NCBI GenBank assembly: GCA_050949825.1
Contig: JBMNGL010000003.1
Span: 427,769-491,768 of the forward strand
DNA length: 64,000 nucleotides
Source: DTU019 sp050949825
Lineage (GTDB): Bacteria > Bacillota > Syntrophomonadia > Syntrophomonadales > Syntrophomonadaceae
Direction of reading: 5' to 3'
The stretch's first letter is position 1; every line of letters starts with the position of its first letter. Below are positions 42,261 to 52,153 of this stretch, one piece after another. A program made the translations under genes and the position numbers. The notes under the pieces were generated by a model that made no database searches, had not been told where the DNA came from, and saw only the letters and a list, made by a program, of their open reading frames with translations.

Positions 42261-43673
42261 CTACTGCTTCATTTCCATTTCTTCTTGATACTCCTCATCC
42301 GTATTCACATTCCATAAATCATGGCCGGCACCCTGAACATTCTGCGCCGCCAGTATGCCGGTAAGCATGGAATGATCCATATTATTGTAGCGATGCAGGC
42401 CATTTCTGCCAATAGTCTGGAGGTTTTCAAAGCGCTGCAGGTAAGCTTTCACCAGCGGCAAGGCCCGCTTGTATTCATCATCGTAAACCGGATAAGCCTT
42501 GGGCACCCGGACCACCGTTCCCCACTTCACCCAATCCGCCTTTACCAGGCCAATCTTACCGGCTTCTGAAACAGCCATTTTGACGAGGTCTTCATCATCC
42601 ATGACCCACAAATCATCGCCTTCATTGCAGAAATACTCCAGGCCCAAAGAACAACAATGTTCCTCAGGCACCATATCCGGACTCCACTGCTTAAAATTCT
42701 GAATCCGGCCCAGCTTCACTTCCGGTGAATGAACATATATCCAATTGTCCGGGAACAACTTCTCTTGATTCAAGGCCAGGTTCACACACAGGAAATCCCG
42801 ATATTTCAGGCCATTACCCACCTGCACTATTTCACCCGTGGGCAAGGGAGCCAGGCTATTCATGATATCCCTTAAAGGCAGGCTGGAAATAAAATCATCA
42901 CCAGGGATATCGGTCTCTTCTCCTGAAGAAACCACGGTTACGCTGTTTACCCGCCCCCCTTCCCGGTTAAACCTGGCCACCCGGCATCCATAGAGAATAA
43001 CGCCGCCCATCTCCTCGATGCGGGCCGCCATGGCTTCATACATCATCCCCGGTCCCAGGCGCGGATAATGGAACTCTTCGATCAAGGTCTTGATAGTGTT
43101 CTTACGCAAGGAGCCGAACAGGGCATTGATGACAGCGGCAGTGAGGTCTAAACCTTTGATGCGCTGCGCCGCCCATTCAGCCTTCAACTCTGTGCAGGGC
43201 ATACCCCATACCTTTTCGGTATAGGTTTTAAAAAAATGTTGAAAGAGGCGCACCCCAAAACGATTTGACACCCAATCCTGAAAACTGTCTTCCGGCCGGA
43301 TGGGCTTAATTCGAACCGCGCAATAGCTGGCTATAATGCGCAATGATTCTATAAGTCCTAAAGAAGACAAGGCATTCCAGGCCTTAATGGGATAGTCAAA
43401 AAATTTGTCGCGATAGTAGATCCGTGACAGCCTCGGCCTTTTAAGGAAGTCATCCTGCAGCACCTCATGCCAGATGGCACCAACCTCGGGCATCTTGGTA
43501 TAAAAACGGTGCCCCCCCAGATCAAAACGGTAACCGTTTTTCTCAATGGTTTTGCTTATGCCTCCCACCTGGGCTTCCTTTTCAATCACAGTGACCGCAT
43601 AGCCCTGCTTGCAAAGCTCATACGCCGCAGTGAGCCCCGCCGGTCCCGCCCCCAGCACAACCACATGTTTCAT
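42261..43673 (-). CDS. FAD-dependent oxidoreductase (protoporphyrinogen oxidase/UDP-galactopyranose mutase-like)
   Basis: A 470-residue flavoprotein: N-terminal VVVLGAGPAGLTAAYELCKQ, then GGISKTIEKNGYRFDLGGHR. FYTKMPEVGAIW and the C-terminal NGLHRYNNMDHSMLTGILAA (FAD-contacting) follow. The family includes NAD(P)-binding amine oxidase-like proteins often found in polysaccharide loci. Start: the ATG at 43673, 9 bases after AGGGGG, rather than the ATG directly abutting it. It ends where the GT-C gene begins, and GtrA is 22 bases upstream. It probably modifies a sugar nucleotide or lipid-linked sugar (inference). Confidence 0.83.
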   Translation of the reverse strand: MKHVVVLGAGPAGLTAAYELCKQGYAVTVIEKEAQVGGISKTIEKNGYRFDLGGHRFYTKMPEVGAIWHEVLQDDFLKRPRLSRIYYRDKFFDYPIKAWNALSSLGLIESLRIIASYCAVRIKPIRPEDSFQDWVSNRFGVRLFQHFFKTYTEKVWGMPCTELKAEWAAQRIKGLDLTAAVINALFGSLRKNTIKTLIEEFHYPRLGPGMMYEAMAARIEEMGGVILYGCRVARFNREGGRVNSVTVVSSGEETDIPGDDFISSLPLRDIMNSLAPLPTGEIVQVGNGLKYRDFLCVNLALNQEKLFPDNWIYVHSPEVKLGRIQNFKQWSPDMVPEEHCCSLGLEYFCNEGDDLWVMDDEDLVKMAVSEAGKIGLVKADWVKWGTVVRVPKAYPVYDDEYKRALPLVKAYLQRFENLQTIGRNGLHRYNNMDHSMLTGILAAQNVQGAGHDLWNVNTDEEYQEEMEMKQ

Positions 43674-43695
43674 AATACCCATCCCCCTGATTAAA

Positions 43696-44121
43696 CTAAT
43701 TGAATAAGCTCCTCCTGCACAGAAAATTAAATATAAACCCGATTCCAGTAGCGATAATCTTGGCCATCATGTACCACATCGACCACTGTACCAAGAGGTA
43801 TATGGTTATATCATTTATCAACAAACCGCCCACACCTATCAAGGAATACAGAAAAAACTCCCGGCTCCGGTTAAATCGGCTCCTGGAGAAAACATAGCGC
43901 AGGCTGAGCGTATAGTTTACAATTAAACCGCAGATAAAGGCGATAGTAGCCGAAACAAGATAATTGAGGTGCGCCCATTCGGTCAGAGAATAGAGCAGAC
44001 CCATGTCCACCGCCAGAGCGACAGCACTTACTAAACCGTATTTGAAAAGCTGGATTAATCCAGCCATCCGTTTCTGAATGATTTTGGGTACAACTGTCTC
44101 CACGATTTTTACTTCACTCAT
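43696..44121 (-). CDS. GtrA family membrane protein
   Basis: A 141-residue protein with four membrane segments (LFKYGLVSAVALAVDMGLLY, YLVSATIAFICGLIVNYTLS, FFLYSLIGVGGLLINDITIY, MMAKIIATGIGFIFNFLCRR), the full GtrA architecture. GtrA proteins are thought to help flip or deliver polyprenyl-linked sugars to GT-C enzymes. First gene of the three-gene GtrA-FAD-GT-C operon. Confidence 0.9.
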   Translation of the reverse strand: MSEVKIVETVVPKIIQKRMAGLIQLFKYGLVSAVALAVDMGLLYSLTEWAHLNYLVSATIAFICGLIVNYTLSLRYVFSRSRFNRSREFFLYSLIGVGGLLINDITIYLLVQWSMWYMMAKIIATGIGFIFNFLCRRSLFN

Positions 44122-44274
44122 TGTATTTTCCCTCTAACTTACCCCTCGGGCCCCCATGAGCAGGCACAACCACTAATAAGAAGTAAGGCAAACGCTTTAA
44201 ATGTTGAAAGATAGTAAGTATAGAATTAACCCTTGACACCTTGCGCCTCACTTTTTCTTATTAACTGTATCGGT

Positions 44275-46020
44275 TTATAGGTCTAATTTCGTTGCAAAAT
44301 AATTGGACTTGATAATCAACTCTGAAAGCTCCCGCCCTTTCAAGCAATGATCTCGGTATCGTTCATCTCCAGTATATGTGCCATCATTTAATACCACCCC
44401 ACCATCACCCCGGATAGTCATTAGATTATTACCCATGATATTTTCTAAAAATTCATTCTGATTAAACCCCAGCAAATAGGCTAATGTAGGATATATATCA
44501 ATTTGACCACCAATTTTATTTATTGTTGTTGGGTTTGTGTCCAAAGAATAAATGATCAAGGGAATCTTTTTACCGTTACCATACTGCTTGATAAAATCAT
44601 CCCGGTAATATTTATGGACCCCTTCATGGTCCCCATATATACAGACAACCGTATTATCAAGTAATCCCTGCTCGGTCAGTTCCTTTAGAAAAGCACCCAG
44701 TTGTTTATCAGCATAGTGGATGGTTTCCAGGTATTGAGCCATCGGTGATTTAGCAACGAAAGCAGAAAAATCCAAGCACTGATAAGCCTTGGGCAGGTTA
44801 AAGGGCATATGACTGGTCAAGGTTATGATGAAAGCAAAATATGGTTCCGGTATATTTTGTATTAATTTAACCGTCTCTTTAAAAGTAATCTCATCACTCA
44901 ATCCAAGGCCTATTTGTTCATTACCTGCCATGGACTCTTCTCCCACCAATGAATTATATCCAAGATTCGGGTAAGTAACGGAACGATTCCAAAATTCAAT
45001 ATTATCACCATGAATGGCAAAATTGCTATAACCATGCTTTGCCAATAATATGGGAAATGAACTATACTTATTGTCTGGAAATCTAAAGAAAACGCTGCCT
45101 TTTTTTAGCGGGTAAATGGATGTGTTGAACAGGAACTCCGCGTCCGCGCTGTTTCCGTCGCCGACCTGCTCATAAAGGTTTGTGAAATAGAGACTATTTT
45201 TCAACATTTTATTGATGTTGGGTGTAATCTCGTTATCCTCGACTAAAGCATCAATAACAAATGACTCCAGCGATTCAAATTGTATAACTATTATGTTCCT
45301 CCCCTTAAATATGCCCTTCCAACTATTCTCTGTTTCGGTATTCAAACGCATATGCTCTTCCAGCCAATCGTTTATCCGCTGCTGGTCGCTTTCACTTGGT
45401 TCAATGGTTTGATTTCTTATTACCTCGATAGTATCAAAAGTGTGATACCCCAAAAGTGATAATGACAGAACCGCTTGTTTTCGCTCACCATCAAAATTAA
45501 AACCCTGCACAAGCGCAATTATCAAGATTAATGATACTAATAAACTCATACCAAAACGGCCTATACTGGGGCCTGATAAATTCTTGTCATTACGGGCCTG
45601 ATATGCAAACCATGGTAAATCAAGAATATAAACCAAATCAACAGGCTGAATGAGAGACAGGATTCCGGTTTCAAGCTGTTCTAAACAGCTTTGCTGCATA
45701 TATAAAAAAGCCGTCATGGGCATTTCGAAGGCGCGATAATACCATAAATCTATGATAAACACTACGGACACAATCAGGTTTACAACAAATATGTACCAAT
45801 TCTTTCCGGGGCCTCTAAAAAGGAAATAAAAGCAAAGCAGTATGAGCAGAAATGGAACGGATACGATGGCAAAACTTAAAAATATAAATATGGATTTAAA
45901 TAATCCAAAAGAGGAAAAAACAATATTGACAGGCACTATATTGTTGCAAAATATTAATGATTTAACAGCTACTGACAGTATGCACCACCAAAACAGCTTG
46001 TAACTGGAATCTATGTTCAT
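44275..46020 (-). CDS. LTA synthase family sulfatase-like phosphotransferase
   Basis: A 581-residue membrane enzyme with about five N-terminal membrane segments and an extracellular sulfatase-fold domain from about residue 235. Metal and catalytic regions are VIQFESLESFVIDAL (Glu ligand), DGNSADAEFLFNTSIYPL (nucleophile region, Ser where LtaS has Thr), IYGDHEGVHKYY (Asp-His ligands) and AIHGDNIEFWNR. LtaS-type enzymes transfer glycerol-phosphate from phosphatidylglycerol to teichoic acid or modify sugars. The gene is more AT-rich than its neighbours, which may indicate transfer. The substrate is not defined. Confidence 0.85.
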   Translation of the reverse strand: MNIDSSYKLFWWCILSVAVKSLIFCNNIVPVNIVFSSFGLFKSIFIFLSFAIVSVPFLLILLCFYFLFRGPGKNWYIFVVNLIVSVVFIIDLWYYRAFEMPMTAFLYMQQSCLEQLETGILSLIQPVDLVYILDLPWFAYQARNDKNLSGPSIGRFGMSLLVSLILIIALVQGFNFDGERKQAVLSLSLLGYHTFDTIEVIRNQTIEPSESDQQRINDWLEEHMRLNTETENSWKGIFKGRNIIVIQFESLESFVIDALVEDNEITPNINKMLKNSLYFTNLYEQVGDGNSADAEFLFNTSIYPLKKGSVFFRFPDNKYSSFPILLAKHGYSNFAIHGDNIEFWNRSVTYPNLGYNSLVGEESMAGNEQIGLGLSDEITFKETVKLIQNIPEPYFAFIITLTSHMPFNLPKAYQCLDFSAFVAKSPMAQYLETIHYADKQLGAFLKELTEQGLLDNTVVCIYGDHEGVHKYYRDDFIKQYGNGKKIPLIIYSLDTNPTTINKIGGQIDIYPTLAYLLGFNQNEFLENIMGNNLMTIRGDGGVVLNDGTYTGDERYRDHCLKGRELSELIIKSNYFATKLDL

Positions 46021-46174
46021 TTCTAAACCTCATCATTAGGCGAGAATGTTATGTTCAGTGGCCAGATCTTTTATCTAGTATCGAAGTAACCTATCTCATA
46101 CTTTAAGCGGCCATTAGCCAAGGTGGTCATAAATATATTTGCAGGTGGATTCTTCTCCCCGGTGGCGTAAAATA

Positions 46175-46205
46175 GGGCATTAGTACTACGAAGCCACTAA
46201 TGCCC
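46175..46205 (-). terminator. Terminator after the DUF192 gene
   Basis: GGGCATTAGT and ACTAATGCCC are perfect arms with an 11-base loop, followed on the minus strand by TATTTTA. Confidence 0.65.
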
Positions 46206-46226
46206 GATTTGCTGGACGGCGACTTA

Positions 46227-46559
46227 CTAATTTCCCAACTGATGCCCTACCTGTGTACCGGTAGCGGCAATGGCGCCGGCGGGGAGTTCCAGGACGGAAT
46301 GGGCGGCTTTATGATATGGCAAGGTTTTACCCGCGGGCACGTCTTCAAATAGAGCCACAACCTGCAAGGCCTGATTGAGATAGAGCACATCGATGGGGAA
46401 ACGCATGCAGAAGGTGTGCACGCTTTTGCAGGGGGTAATCAGCATGCCCTCACCTGGAGGCAGGGCTTTATATGGCAACAAACCACAAAGGCGTTTCCAG
46501 AAGGTATTGGCTTGTATAGTATGCCGACACAGGGTTTGATTTGTATTCAGGTTCCGCAA
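46227..46559 (-). CDS. DUF192 family protein
   Basis: A 110-residue complete DUF192 protein: FWKRLCGLLPYKALPPGEGM, TPCKSVHTFCMRFPIDVLYL and LELPAGAIAATGTQVG. No signal peptide is present, although many relatives are exported. The function of the family is unknown. It stands alone on the minus strand, divergent from the prepilin operon. Confidence 0.88.
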   Translation of the reverse strand: MRNLNTNQTLCRHTIQANTFWKRLCGLLPYKALPPGEGMLITPCKSVHTFCMRFPIDVLYLNQALQVVALFEDVPAGKTLPYHKAAHSVLELPAGAIAATGTQVGHQLGN

Positions 46560-46996
46560 TGACCATGGCCTCCTTAATAGATCCCCCGGAAATAAAAGGA
46601 TTTATCCTTAATAAATATATCGTAAATCTGCACACAAAAAGTTGGTTATGGCAGCATTCAGGATCAAACCTTAAAATATGTATGAATAACCTCCCAAAGT
46701 TATTACAGATTCTGGCCTTATTTGTTTATTAATCCAGAAATATAGTATTATAATTGTAATTGGACTCAACAATAAGAAAATCTTCCAGGCAGCAAGCGTT
46801 GAGTCTGGGGCACTCTATATTTCTTGTAAGTTGCAGAACAACGCACCAATTGTCTATACACAAGATTAGGAGTCCCCCTCCTGTCTGTTGCTGAATAAAT
46901 ATGGGCGGTACTGGATTAGAGCTTGACCGCAGCAAGCCTTGATTTCGGCATTATTCGTTAATAACTCGAAGCTTGAATGGGGATTAGGGGAGTATT
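46560..46996. other. AT-rich intergenic region upstream of the prepilin operon
   Basis: 437 bases, clearly more AT-rich than the pilus genes that follow. The promoter of the plus-strand pilus operon should lie here, but no convincing -35/-10 pair or known riboswitch (including cyclic-di-GMP types) was recognised. Confidence 0.4.
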
Positions 46997-48607
46997 ATGG
47001 TGTTAAATATTTTTTCCCGGCATAAACATGAAAAGGGTTTTACCCTGGTAGAAATCCTGGTTTCGTTATTGATCCTGGGCCTGATTCTGATCGGCCTGCT
47101 GCCCCTTTTAACCATGGCCAACCGCATCATGTACCAGAACCGCGACCAGCTGGTGGCCACCCAACTGGCCCGGCAAGAGATTGAAACCATCTCCTCCATG
47201 GTAACCCCGCAGAACTATAATGAACCCGACGGGCCTTTGACTACCGGGGTATACGATCGTTACCTGAACCGGAATTTGGAGGAAGTTGACCCCGACAGCC
47301 CGGCCCGGGTTTACACTATAACCACTGCCATCGGCTGGGTCGATGATTCCGATGATGGCGAAGCGCCTACTGACCCCATACCATTTGACTACAAATACCT
47401 GCAGGTAACCGTTTCCGCACCGAGTATATTCACCGGACAGGTCACCGAGCGCACCGATTTTAAAACCTATCGCGCCCGTGAAGGGGCCGCGGACCCGATT
47501 TCCGGCGTACTGATACAGGTGGAAAGGGCCTGGCGGGATGACCCTGCGGTGGCACCCCCGGTAGAAGGGGCTACGGTAACCGTCACTTCCGCTTCCGGAG
47601 GCTCGGTAACGGGCCTTACTGATGATAGGGGTCGTGCTTTGATTGAATTGACCCCTTCCGGTACTGATGATATTGCCACCTACCATATAGGCGCCGCCAA
47701 ATCGGGTATGATTCTGCACCCGAGCTACCCTTACGGCATCGAGCAGGAAATCAACCGCTACAGCACCGAGATGGTGGTACTGCAGATGGAAGAGCCGACT
47801 TCGATCAGGCTCTCCCTTAACAAGCCCCACTATGGCGGCATTGCGGTTCTTTCCGGGGGCGATCTCCTGCCGCAGGGACAGCCTTTGCAGGCCACATTGG
47901 CGGCCAATGACCAGCAGGTAGATTTCAGTAGCCTGTGGCCGGCCGGTCCTGACGGCAATATATCGGGTTCGTATTCCTTAAAGGTTTACCTGCTTATATA
48001 TAGAAATGAGTATAAAAATGAAGAAGACGAAATCTATATAGACGACTTCACACGCTGGGAAGCGGATGACAGCCTGTGGGAATTCGATGAAAGTGAAAAT
48101 AAGTGGACTGCTATACCTATTCCGGGGCAAACCTATACCGAATACAACCGGCTGGGGCTGGCCATTACCGGTCTCAACCGGTTCCTGCCGGGGAGCGGCT
48201 TTTCATTTAATTTCCCCGGCGAAGACATCGACCAGATAGCCCTCCAGGCACATGAATTTACCATTGATTCCGGAAGCGAGGACCCGAACGCCTATAGTTT
48301 AATATACAAAAGCGGCTCTGAACTGGATCTGGCTGAGATCATAACCGGCGATGAAAACTGGGAGGGGGTCGCCACCCTGCAGCAAGCCCTGGAGGCGGCG
48401 GAAAACCTCTACGATGATAAGGAAATTCGCCTCAAATTGGCCGACCTGGAAAAAGACACCCTGAAGCTGCGTTTCGATACCAGCCCCAATATAGAGGAAA
48501 TTACCTTTGGCCCGCTGTCGATTCAGGTTTGCTATACCCATAGCAACATAGTCTTTTCCTCGCCGGGGCAATCCCTGACCCTGACGTTATTTGCCGACAA
48601 CCCCTAA
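46997..48607 (+). CDS. Type IV prepilin-like protein with large extracellular part
   Basis: A 536-residue prepilin. It has a short basic leader and processing site KGFTLVEILVSLLILGLILI (cleavage after Gly, Phe +1, Glu +5), then QLARQEIETISSM as in PilV/GspI-type minor pilins. Unlike usual minor pilins (150-200 residues) it continues with a carboxypeptidase-regulatory-like Ig domain near residue 175 (VEGATVTVTSASGGSVTGLT) and a long unrecognised C-terminal region. First of three prepilin-like genes followed by lgt-like and pilT. Probably a pilus tip or adhesin component (inference). Confidence 0.82.
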   Translation: MVLNIFSRHKHEKGFTLVEILVSLLILGLILIGLLPLLTMANRIMYQNRDQLVATQLARQEIETISSMVTPQNYNEPDGPLTTGVYDRYLNRNLEEVDPDSPARVYTITTAIGWVDDSDDGEAPTDPIPFDYKYLQVTVSAPSIFTGQVTERTDFKTYRAREGAADPISGVLIQVERAWRDDPAVAPPVEGATVTVTSASGGSVTGLTDDRGRALIELTPSGTDDIATYHIGAAKSGMILHPSYPYGIEQEINRYSTEMVVLQMEEPTSIRLSLNKPHYGGIAVLSGGDLLPQGQPLQATLAANDQQVDFSSLWPAGPDGNISGSYSLKVYLLIYRNEYKNEEDEIYIDDFTRWEADDSLWEFDESENKWTAIPIPGQTYTEYNRLGLAITGLNRFLPGSGFSFNFPGEDIDQIALQAHEFTIDSGSEDPNAYSLIYKSGSELDLAEIITGDENWEGVATLQQALEAAENLYDDKEIRLKLADLEKDTLKLRFDTSPNIEEITFGPLSIQVCYTHSNIVFSSPGQSLTLTLFADNP

Positions 48608-48631
48608 ATTATTAAAGAAGTGGGTGAGTAA

Positions 48632-49528
48632 ATGCACATCTTATGGCAGCGCTTTAAAGCTACCCTGTTCAACAAACAGGGCTTTACCCTGGTGGAGTTG
48701 CTTATGGTGGTGGCCCTGTTGGGCATAGTAATGGCCATACCCATTCAAGCCCTGTTTCTCACCAACCGGGACTGGCAGTATAACCAGGCCATGAGCCCTG
48801 CCTTGATGGACGGCAACCTCTTCTTCTCACGGCTGGGCAGCGAGATAAGAAGCGCTGATAAACCGGAAGGCGGCAGCAAATCGGTTGATATCGACAATAA
48901 CCAGTTGATTATCTTCCGCCCCGCCGGGACGGAGTGGGAAAGGATAGAGTATCGGCTCAACGATTCCAACCAGGTACAGCGCGGCACCTATAGCGGCGAG
49001 GCCAGCCAGGTCCTGGACCGGGGTAATAATGCCATCAATAATTGGGATACCATTGTTTCCAATGTAAGCCTGATCGACTTCAGCGACGCTGACCCCAGCA
49101 GCACCGCTGACCGCCGCCTTATCCAGGTGTCCATGCAGCTAAGCGACAGCAGTGATCCGCCCCGTTTCCAACCATTCCTGGTAGAGTCCAACTTTCTCTC
49201 CCGCAGCCAGCAGTCCGGCAGCGGCACCGGCGGTGGAGGTACCAGCCCTGGCACCATATCGGTTACTAGAGTGGTTTTGAGCCAAACCAGGTTAGAACTG
49301 CAGAGATCCCAAACCGCATCTTTGCAGGCTATGATTTCCCCGGCCAATGCGACCAATAAGACGGTATCCTGGAGTTCCAGCAACACCGGCGTGGCCACGG
49401 TAAGCGGCAGCGGTTCAACCGCCACCGTCACCGCGGTCGGGAGCGGTAACGCGACCATCACTGTAACCACTGCCGATGGTGGTAAGACCGCCCAGTGTTA
49501 TGTAACGGTGAGCAGCTCCGGATGTTAA
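48632..49528 (+). CDS. Type IV prepilin-like protein with C-terminal Big_2 domain
   Basis: A 298-residue minor prepilin with processing site QGFTLVELLMVVALLGIVMA near residue 17, then a PilW/GspJ-like middle part (FFSRLGSEIRSADK). A linker rich in Gly, Ser and Thr joins a bacterial Ig-like (Big_2) domain: VSWSSSNTGVATVSG and NATITVTTADGGKTAQCYV. Ig-like domains on pilins usually serve surface adhesion. It follows the first prepilin gene by 24 bases. Confidence 0.85.
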   Translation: MHILWQRFKATLFNKQGFTLVELLMVVALLGIVMAIPIQALFLTNRDWQYNQAMSPALMDGNLFFSRLGSEIRSADKPEGGSKSVDIDNNQLIIFRPAGTEWERIEYRLNDSNQVQRGTYSGEASQVLDRGNNAINNWDTIVSNVSLIDFSDADPSSTADRRLIQVSMQLSDSSDPPRFQPFLVESNFLSRSQQSGSGTGGGGTSPGTISVTRVVLSQTRLELQRSQTASLQAMISPANATNKTVSWSSSNTGVATVSGSGSTATVTAVGSGNATITVTTADGGKTAQCYVTVSSSGC

Positions 49529-49546
49529 CAGCAGGGAGGCAGATCA

Positions 49547-51295
49547 ATGTACCGGATAAAAGTTCGACTCCATAACCAGCAGGGATCGGTTTTGGTGTTG
49601 GTTTTGATATTGATGACGGTTCTGGCCATTTTCGCCACGGCAGCCTACGAGGTGGCCACCAACAACCAGCACATGCTGGCGGTCGCCTCTGCTTCCGACA
49701 CCGCTTTTTTCAACGCCGAGCAGGGGCTGAATAAATACCTGTGGCAGATAAACTCCGATCCCCGGTTTTATACGGATACAGACGCCTTCAGTCTTGTTGC
49801 CGCCGGGGAGAGCAACTATAATGTCTACCAGCGCAAGTCCGATGAAGAAGGCAGCTACCGGGTGCAGATCTGGGTCCCCCTGCAGGAAGGGGTTGCGGTC
49901 AACAACCGCGCGCTTATACGCGCCACCGGCTGGGATGAGGACAACCCCGGGCGCGTGCGCAGCATCGAGGCGGAAATAGTCAAACGCACCTTCACCCAGT
50001 ACGGCATGATAACCAATGGGGAGAGAAATGAAGACGGCGATATCAACTACTGGGTAAATAACGAAAAATTCTACGGCCCCCTTCATACCAACGACACCCT
50101 TTATATAGGCAGCTACAACCCCATATTTTACGGGCCGGTAAGCTATACCAAGGGTATAAACCCGTCGATCCGCAGAGAAGACAGCTCGGTTTTTCGCCAG
50201 GGAACCAGTCAGGCTGACGCCCTGGTCTTCCCCCCCAGCAATGACAAGCTCATGGCCCAGGCCCGCATCGGCGACGCCGGTCACTACTACAACGGCCGCG
50301 CCTGCATAATGTTAAAAGGCAGCAGCTACGACATCCGCTATTACGACAATGTCAACAAAACCTGGATGTACAACCGCCATCCTTATACCTACACCCCTAA
50401 TTCTTCTTACTTTTCATATGACGACCGTCGCAAGGAAATCGGCACCTACGTCCTGAACCCCGGTACCGAAAAAAGCGAAACCTTCAGCAGCTTTGCAGCC
50501 CTGCGGGCCGCGGTCTCCTCACTGCCCCTGCCTGACAACGGAGTTATCTATGTAAATGGCCGCACCGGTGACAACGGCAACGGGGGGCTAACTTATGAAT
50601 TCAAATTCGACCCCGAATACGGCAATGTGTTCGTCTCCGGCGAGTTGGACGGGGAACTGACCATAGCCGCTGCCAATGACATCTATATTACCACCTACGA
50701 CCCGGTGGATTGGCGCTACCCCAGCTCCACTTACCGGGTTACGGCTAATTATACCGACGGCCTCACCTATACCAACACCGGGTTTACCCAGAATATGAAG
50801 GGCGGTGATTGGGTGGGGACCACCGTAACCGGAGCCGGCAATGACATGCTGGGCCTGGTGGCCTCGCGCCGTGTACAGATCCTGCACTACAACTGGCCGT
50901 CACAGGAGAATTCCACTTCTAATTACAGCAGTTTATATTATAGCTGGGGCGGCAGCGGTAGCGGCAATGCCGGTGATGGCAACCCCATTGATGTCGCAGC
51001 TCGGTACCAGGATATAACCATTCATGCCGCCATATACGCCAAAGATCTCATTTTTGGCTTTGAACATCCCAAAGTCGGGTCTGATAAGGGGGAGATCAAG
51101 CTGGTAGGCTCCATTGCCCAGGCCTTCAGGGGCACGGTGGGCACCACCGGGGGCACCGGCTATACCAAGAATTATTGCCACGACCCCCGAATGCTGTACC
51201 AGAGCCCACCCCATTACATCGAACCGGCCAATACCGGCTGGCAGACCATGAAATGGCGGGAAATATCGGATCATATTACCTCAAATCCTGAATAA
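49547..51295 (+). CDS. PilX-like pilus assembly protein
   Basis: A 582-residue protein with an N-terminal anchor beginning QQGSVLVLVLILMTVLAIFA and then NAEQGLNKYLWQI, the layout of PilX/GspK-like minor pilins in Gram-positive type IV pilus loci. The long extracellular part is Tyr-, Asn- and Gly-rich, with no recognised enzymatic motif (GPLHTNDTLYIGSYNPIFYG is typical of DUF4900-type sequences). AGGGAGG lies upstream of the ATG. It lies between the prepilins and the Lgt-like gene. Confidence 0.75.
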   Translation: MYRIKVRLHNQQGSVLVLVLILMTVLAIFATAAYEVATNNQHMLAVASASDTAFFNAEQGLNKYLWQINSDPRFYTDTDAFSLVAAGESNYNVYQRKSDEEGSYRVQIWVPLQEGVAVNNRALIRATGWDEDNPGRVRSIEAEIVKRTFTQYGMITNGERNEDGDINYWVNNEKFYGPLHTNDTLYIGSYNPIFYGPVSYTKGINPSIRREDSSVFRQGTSQADALVFPPSNDKLMAQARIGDAGHYYNGRACIMLKGSSYDIRYYDNVNKTWMYNRHPYTYTPNSSYFSYDDRRKEIGTYVLNPGTEKSETFSSFAALRAAVSSLPLPDNGVIYVNGRTGDNGNGGLTYEFKFDPEYGNVFVSGELDGELTIAAANDIYITTYDPVDWRYPSSTYRVTANYTDGLTYTNTGFTQNMKGGDWVGTTVTGAGNDMLGLVASRRVQILHYNWPSQENSTSNYSSLYYSWGGSGSGNAGDGNPIDVAARYQDITIHAAIYAKDLIFGFEHPKVGSDKGEIKLVGSIAQAFRGTVGTTGGTGYTKNYCHDPRMLYQSPPHYIEPANTGWQTMKWREISDHITSNPE

Positions 51296-51322
51296 TCTAT
51301 TATAATAACGAGGGACAAAATA

Positions 51323-52153
51323 TTGCACCCCATACTCTTGAACACAACCATAGCCGGACATCATCTGTATTTGAGCAGCTATACGCTTTTCAACCTTATC
51401 CTCAACCCGCTGGCGGTAATGGTGGTCGGTTATGTCTTGATGCGCCGGCAGGGCTTTAAAGCGCGGGTGACCCTGTTATCCCTCTTGTCGCTATGCATAG
51501 CGGTGATTGCGTTCTCCCGTTTGAGCAACTATGTATTAAACCGGAACTACTACCTGGAAAACGGGATTTCGATCTTTCAACTATCTTCCTTTGGATTTAC
51601 CATGTTCGGCGGGTTTATCCTGGCCATCCCCTTGATATTCCTGTGGGCCCGGCTGGTCAAATTCCCGCCGGGGAGACTTTTCGACCTTTTGACCCCGGGC
51701 TGGGCCCTGGGGATTTTTTTCAATAAAATCGGCTGTTTGCTCAATGGCTGCTGTTTCGGCCGACCCACCGCCCTGCCCTGGGGGCTGGTCTACCCGGCGG
51801 GCAGCCTGCCTTACCGCTATTTTCGCACCGTAAGCCAGCAGGGCGGTGATCTGACCGTGATAACCCCGCTCTTTAAGCTGGTGCCGGTGCAGATTTACGA
51901 GAGCATTATCGGCCTCCTGGGTTTCCTGTTGGCCCTCACGCTCTTAAAAAGGAAGCTGCCCCCGGGCGTGGTTTGCCTGGGCTTCGCTTTCCTGTACTCG
52001 GCAGCCCGGCTGGGGATGCACTACGTCAGGGTCATCGACCCCCATACGCAGTACGCGGAATTCCTGCCCCTGGTTTATGTTGGCTGTATACTTCTTGCCG
52101 GTGGTTTATTGGCACTAATACTTTTAAGGAGTGAAAATCATGCACATCGATGA
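51323..52153 (+). CDS. Lgt-like prolipoprotein diacylglyceryl transferase family protein
   Basis: A 276-residue membrane protein with seven or so segments. GCLLNGCCFGRPTALPWGLV matches the Lgt core (usual NGCCHG; here Phe replaces His), PVQIYESIIGLLGFLLAL matches the HPTQLYE region, and ARLGMHYVR the end. Lgt attaches a diacylglyceryl group to lipobox cysteines at the membrane. Substituted core residues and location in the pilus operon suggest a paralogue with a dedicated or altered role. It starts at TTG (51323) after GAGGGA and overlaps pilT by 14 bases. Confidence 0.78.
   Translation: MHPILLNTTIAGHHLYLSSYTLFNLILNPLAVMVVGYVLMRRQGFKARVTLLSLLSLCIAVIAFSRLSNYVLNRNYYLENGISIFQLSSFGFTMFGGFILAIPLIFLWARLVKFPPGRLFDLLTPGWALGIFFNKIGCLLNGCCFGRPTALPWGLVYPAGSLPYRYFRTVSQQGGDLTVITPLFKLVPVQIYESIIGLLGFLLALTLLKRKLPPGVVCLGFAFLYSAARLGMHYVRVIDPHTQYAEFLPLVYVGCILLAGGLLALILLRSENHAHR

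Noticed and set aside
47108..47830. 240-codon minus-strand frame inside the first prepilin gene
   Set aside because: The plus-strand frame has a prepilin signal, Ig domain and operon context; the minus frame has none.
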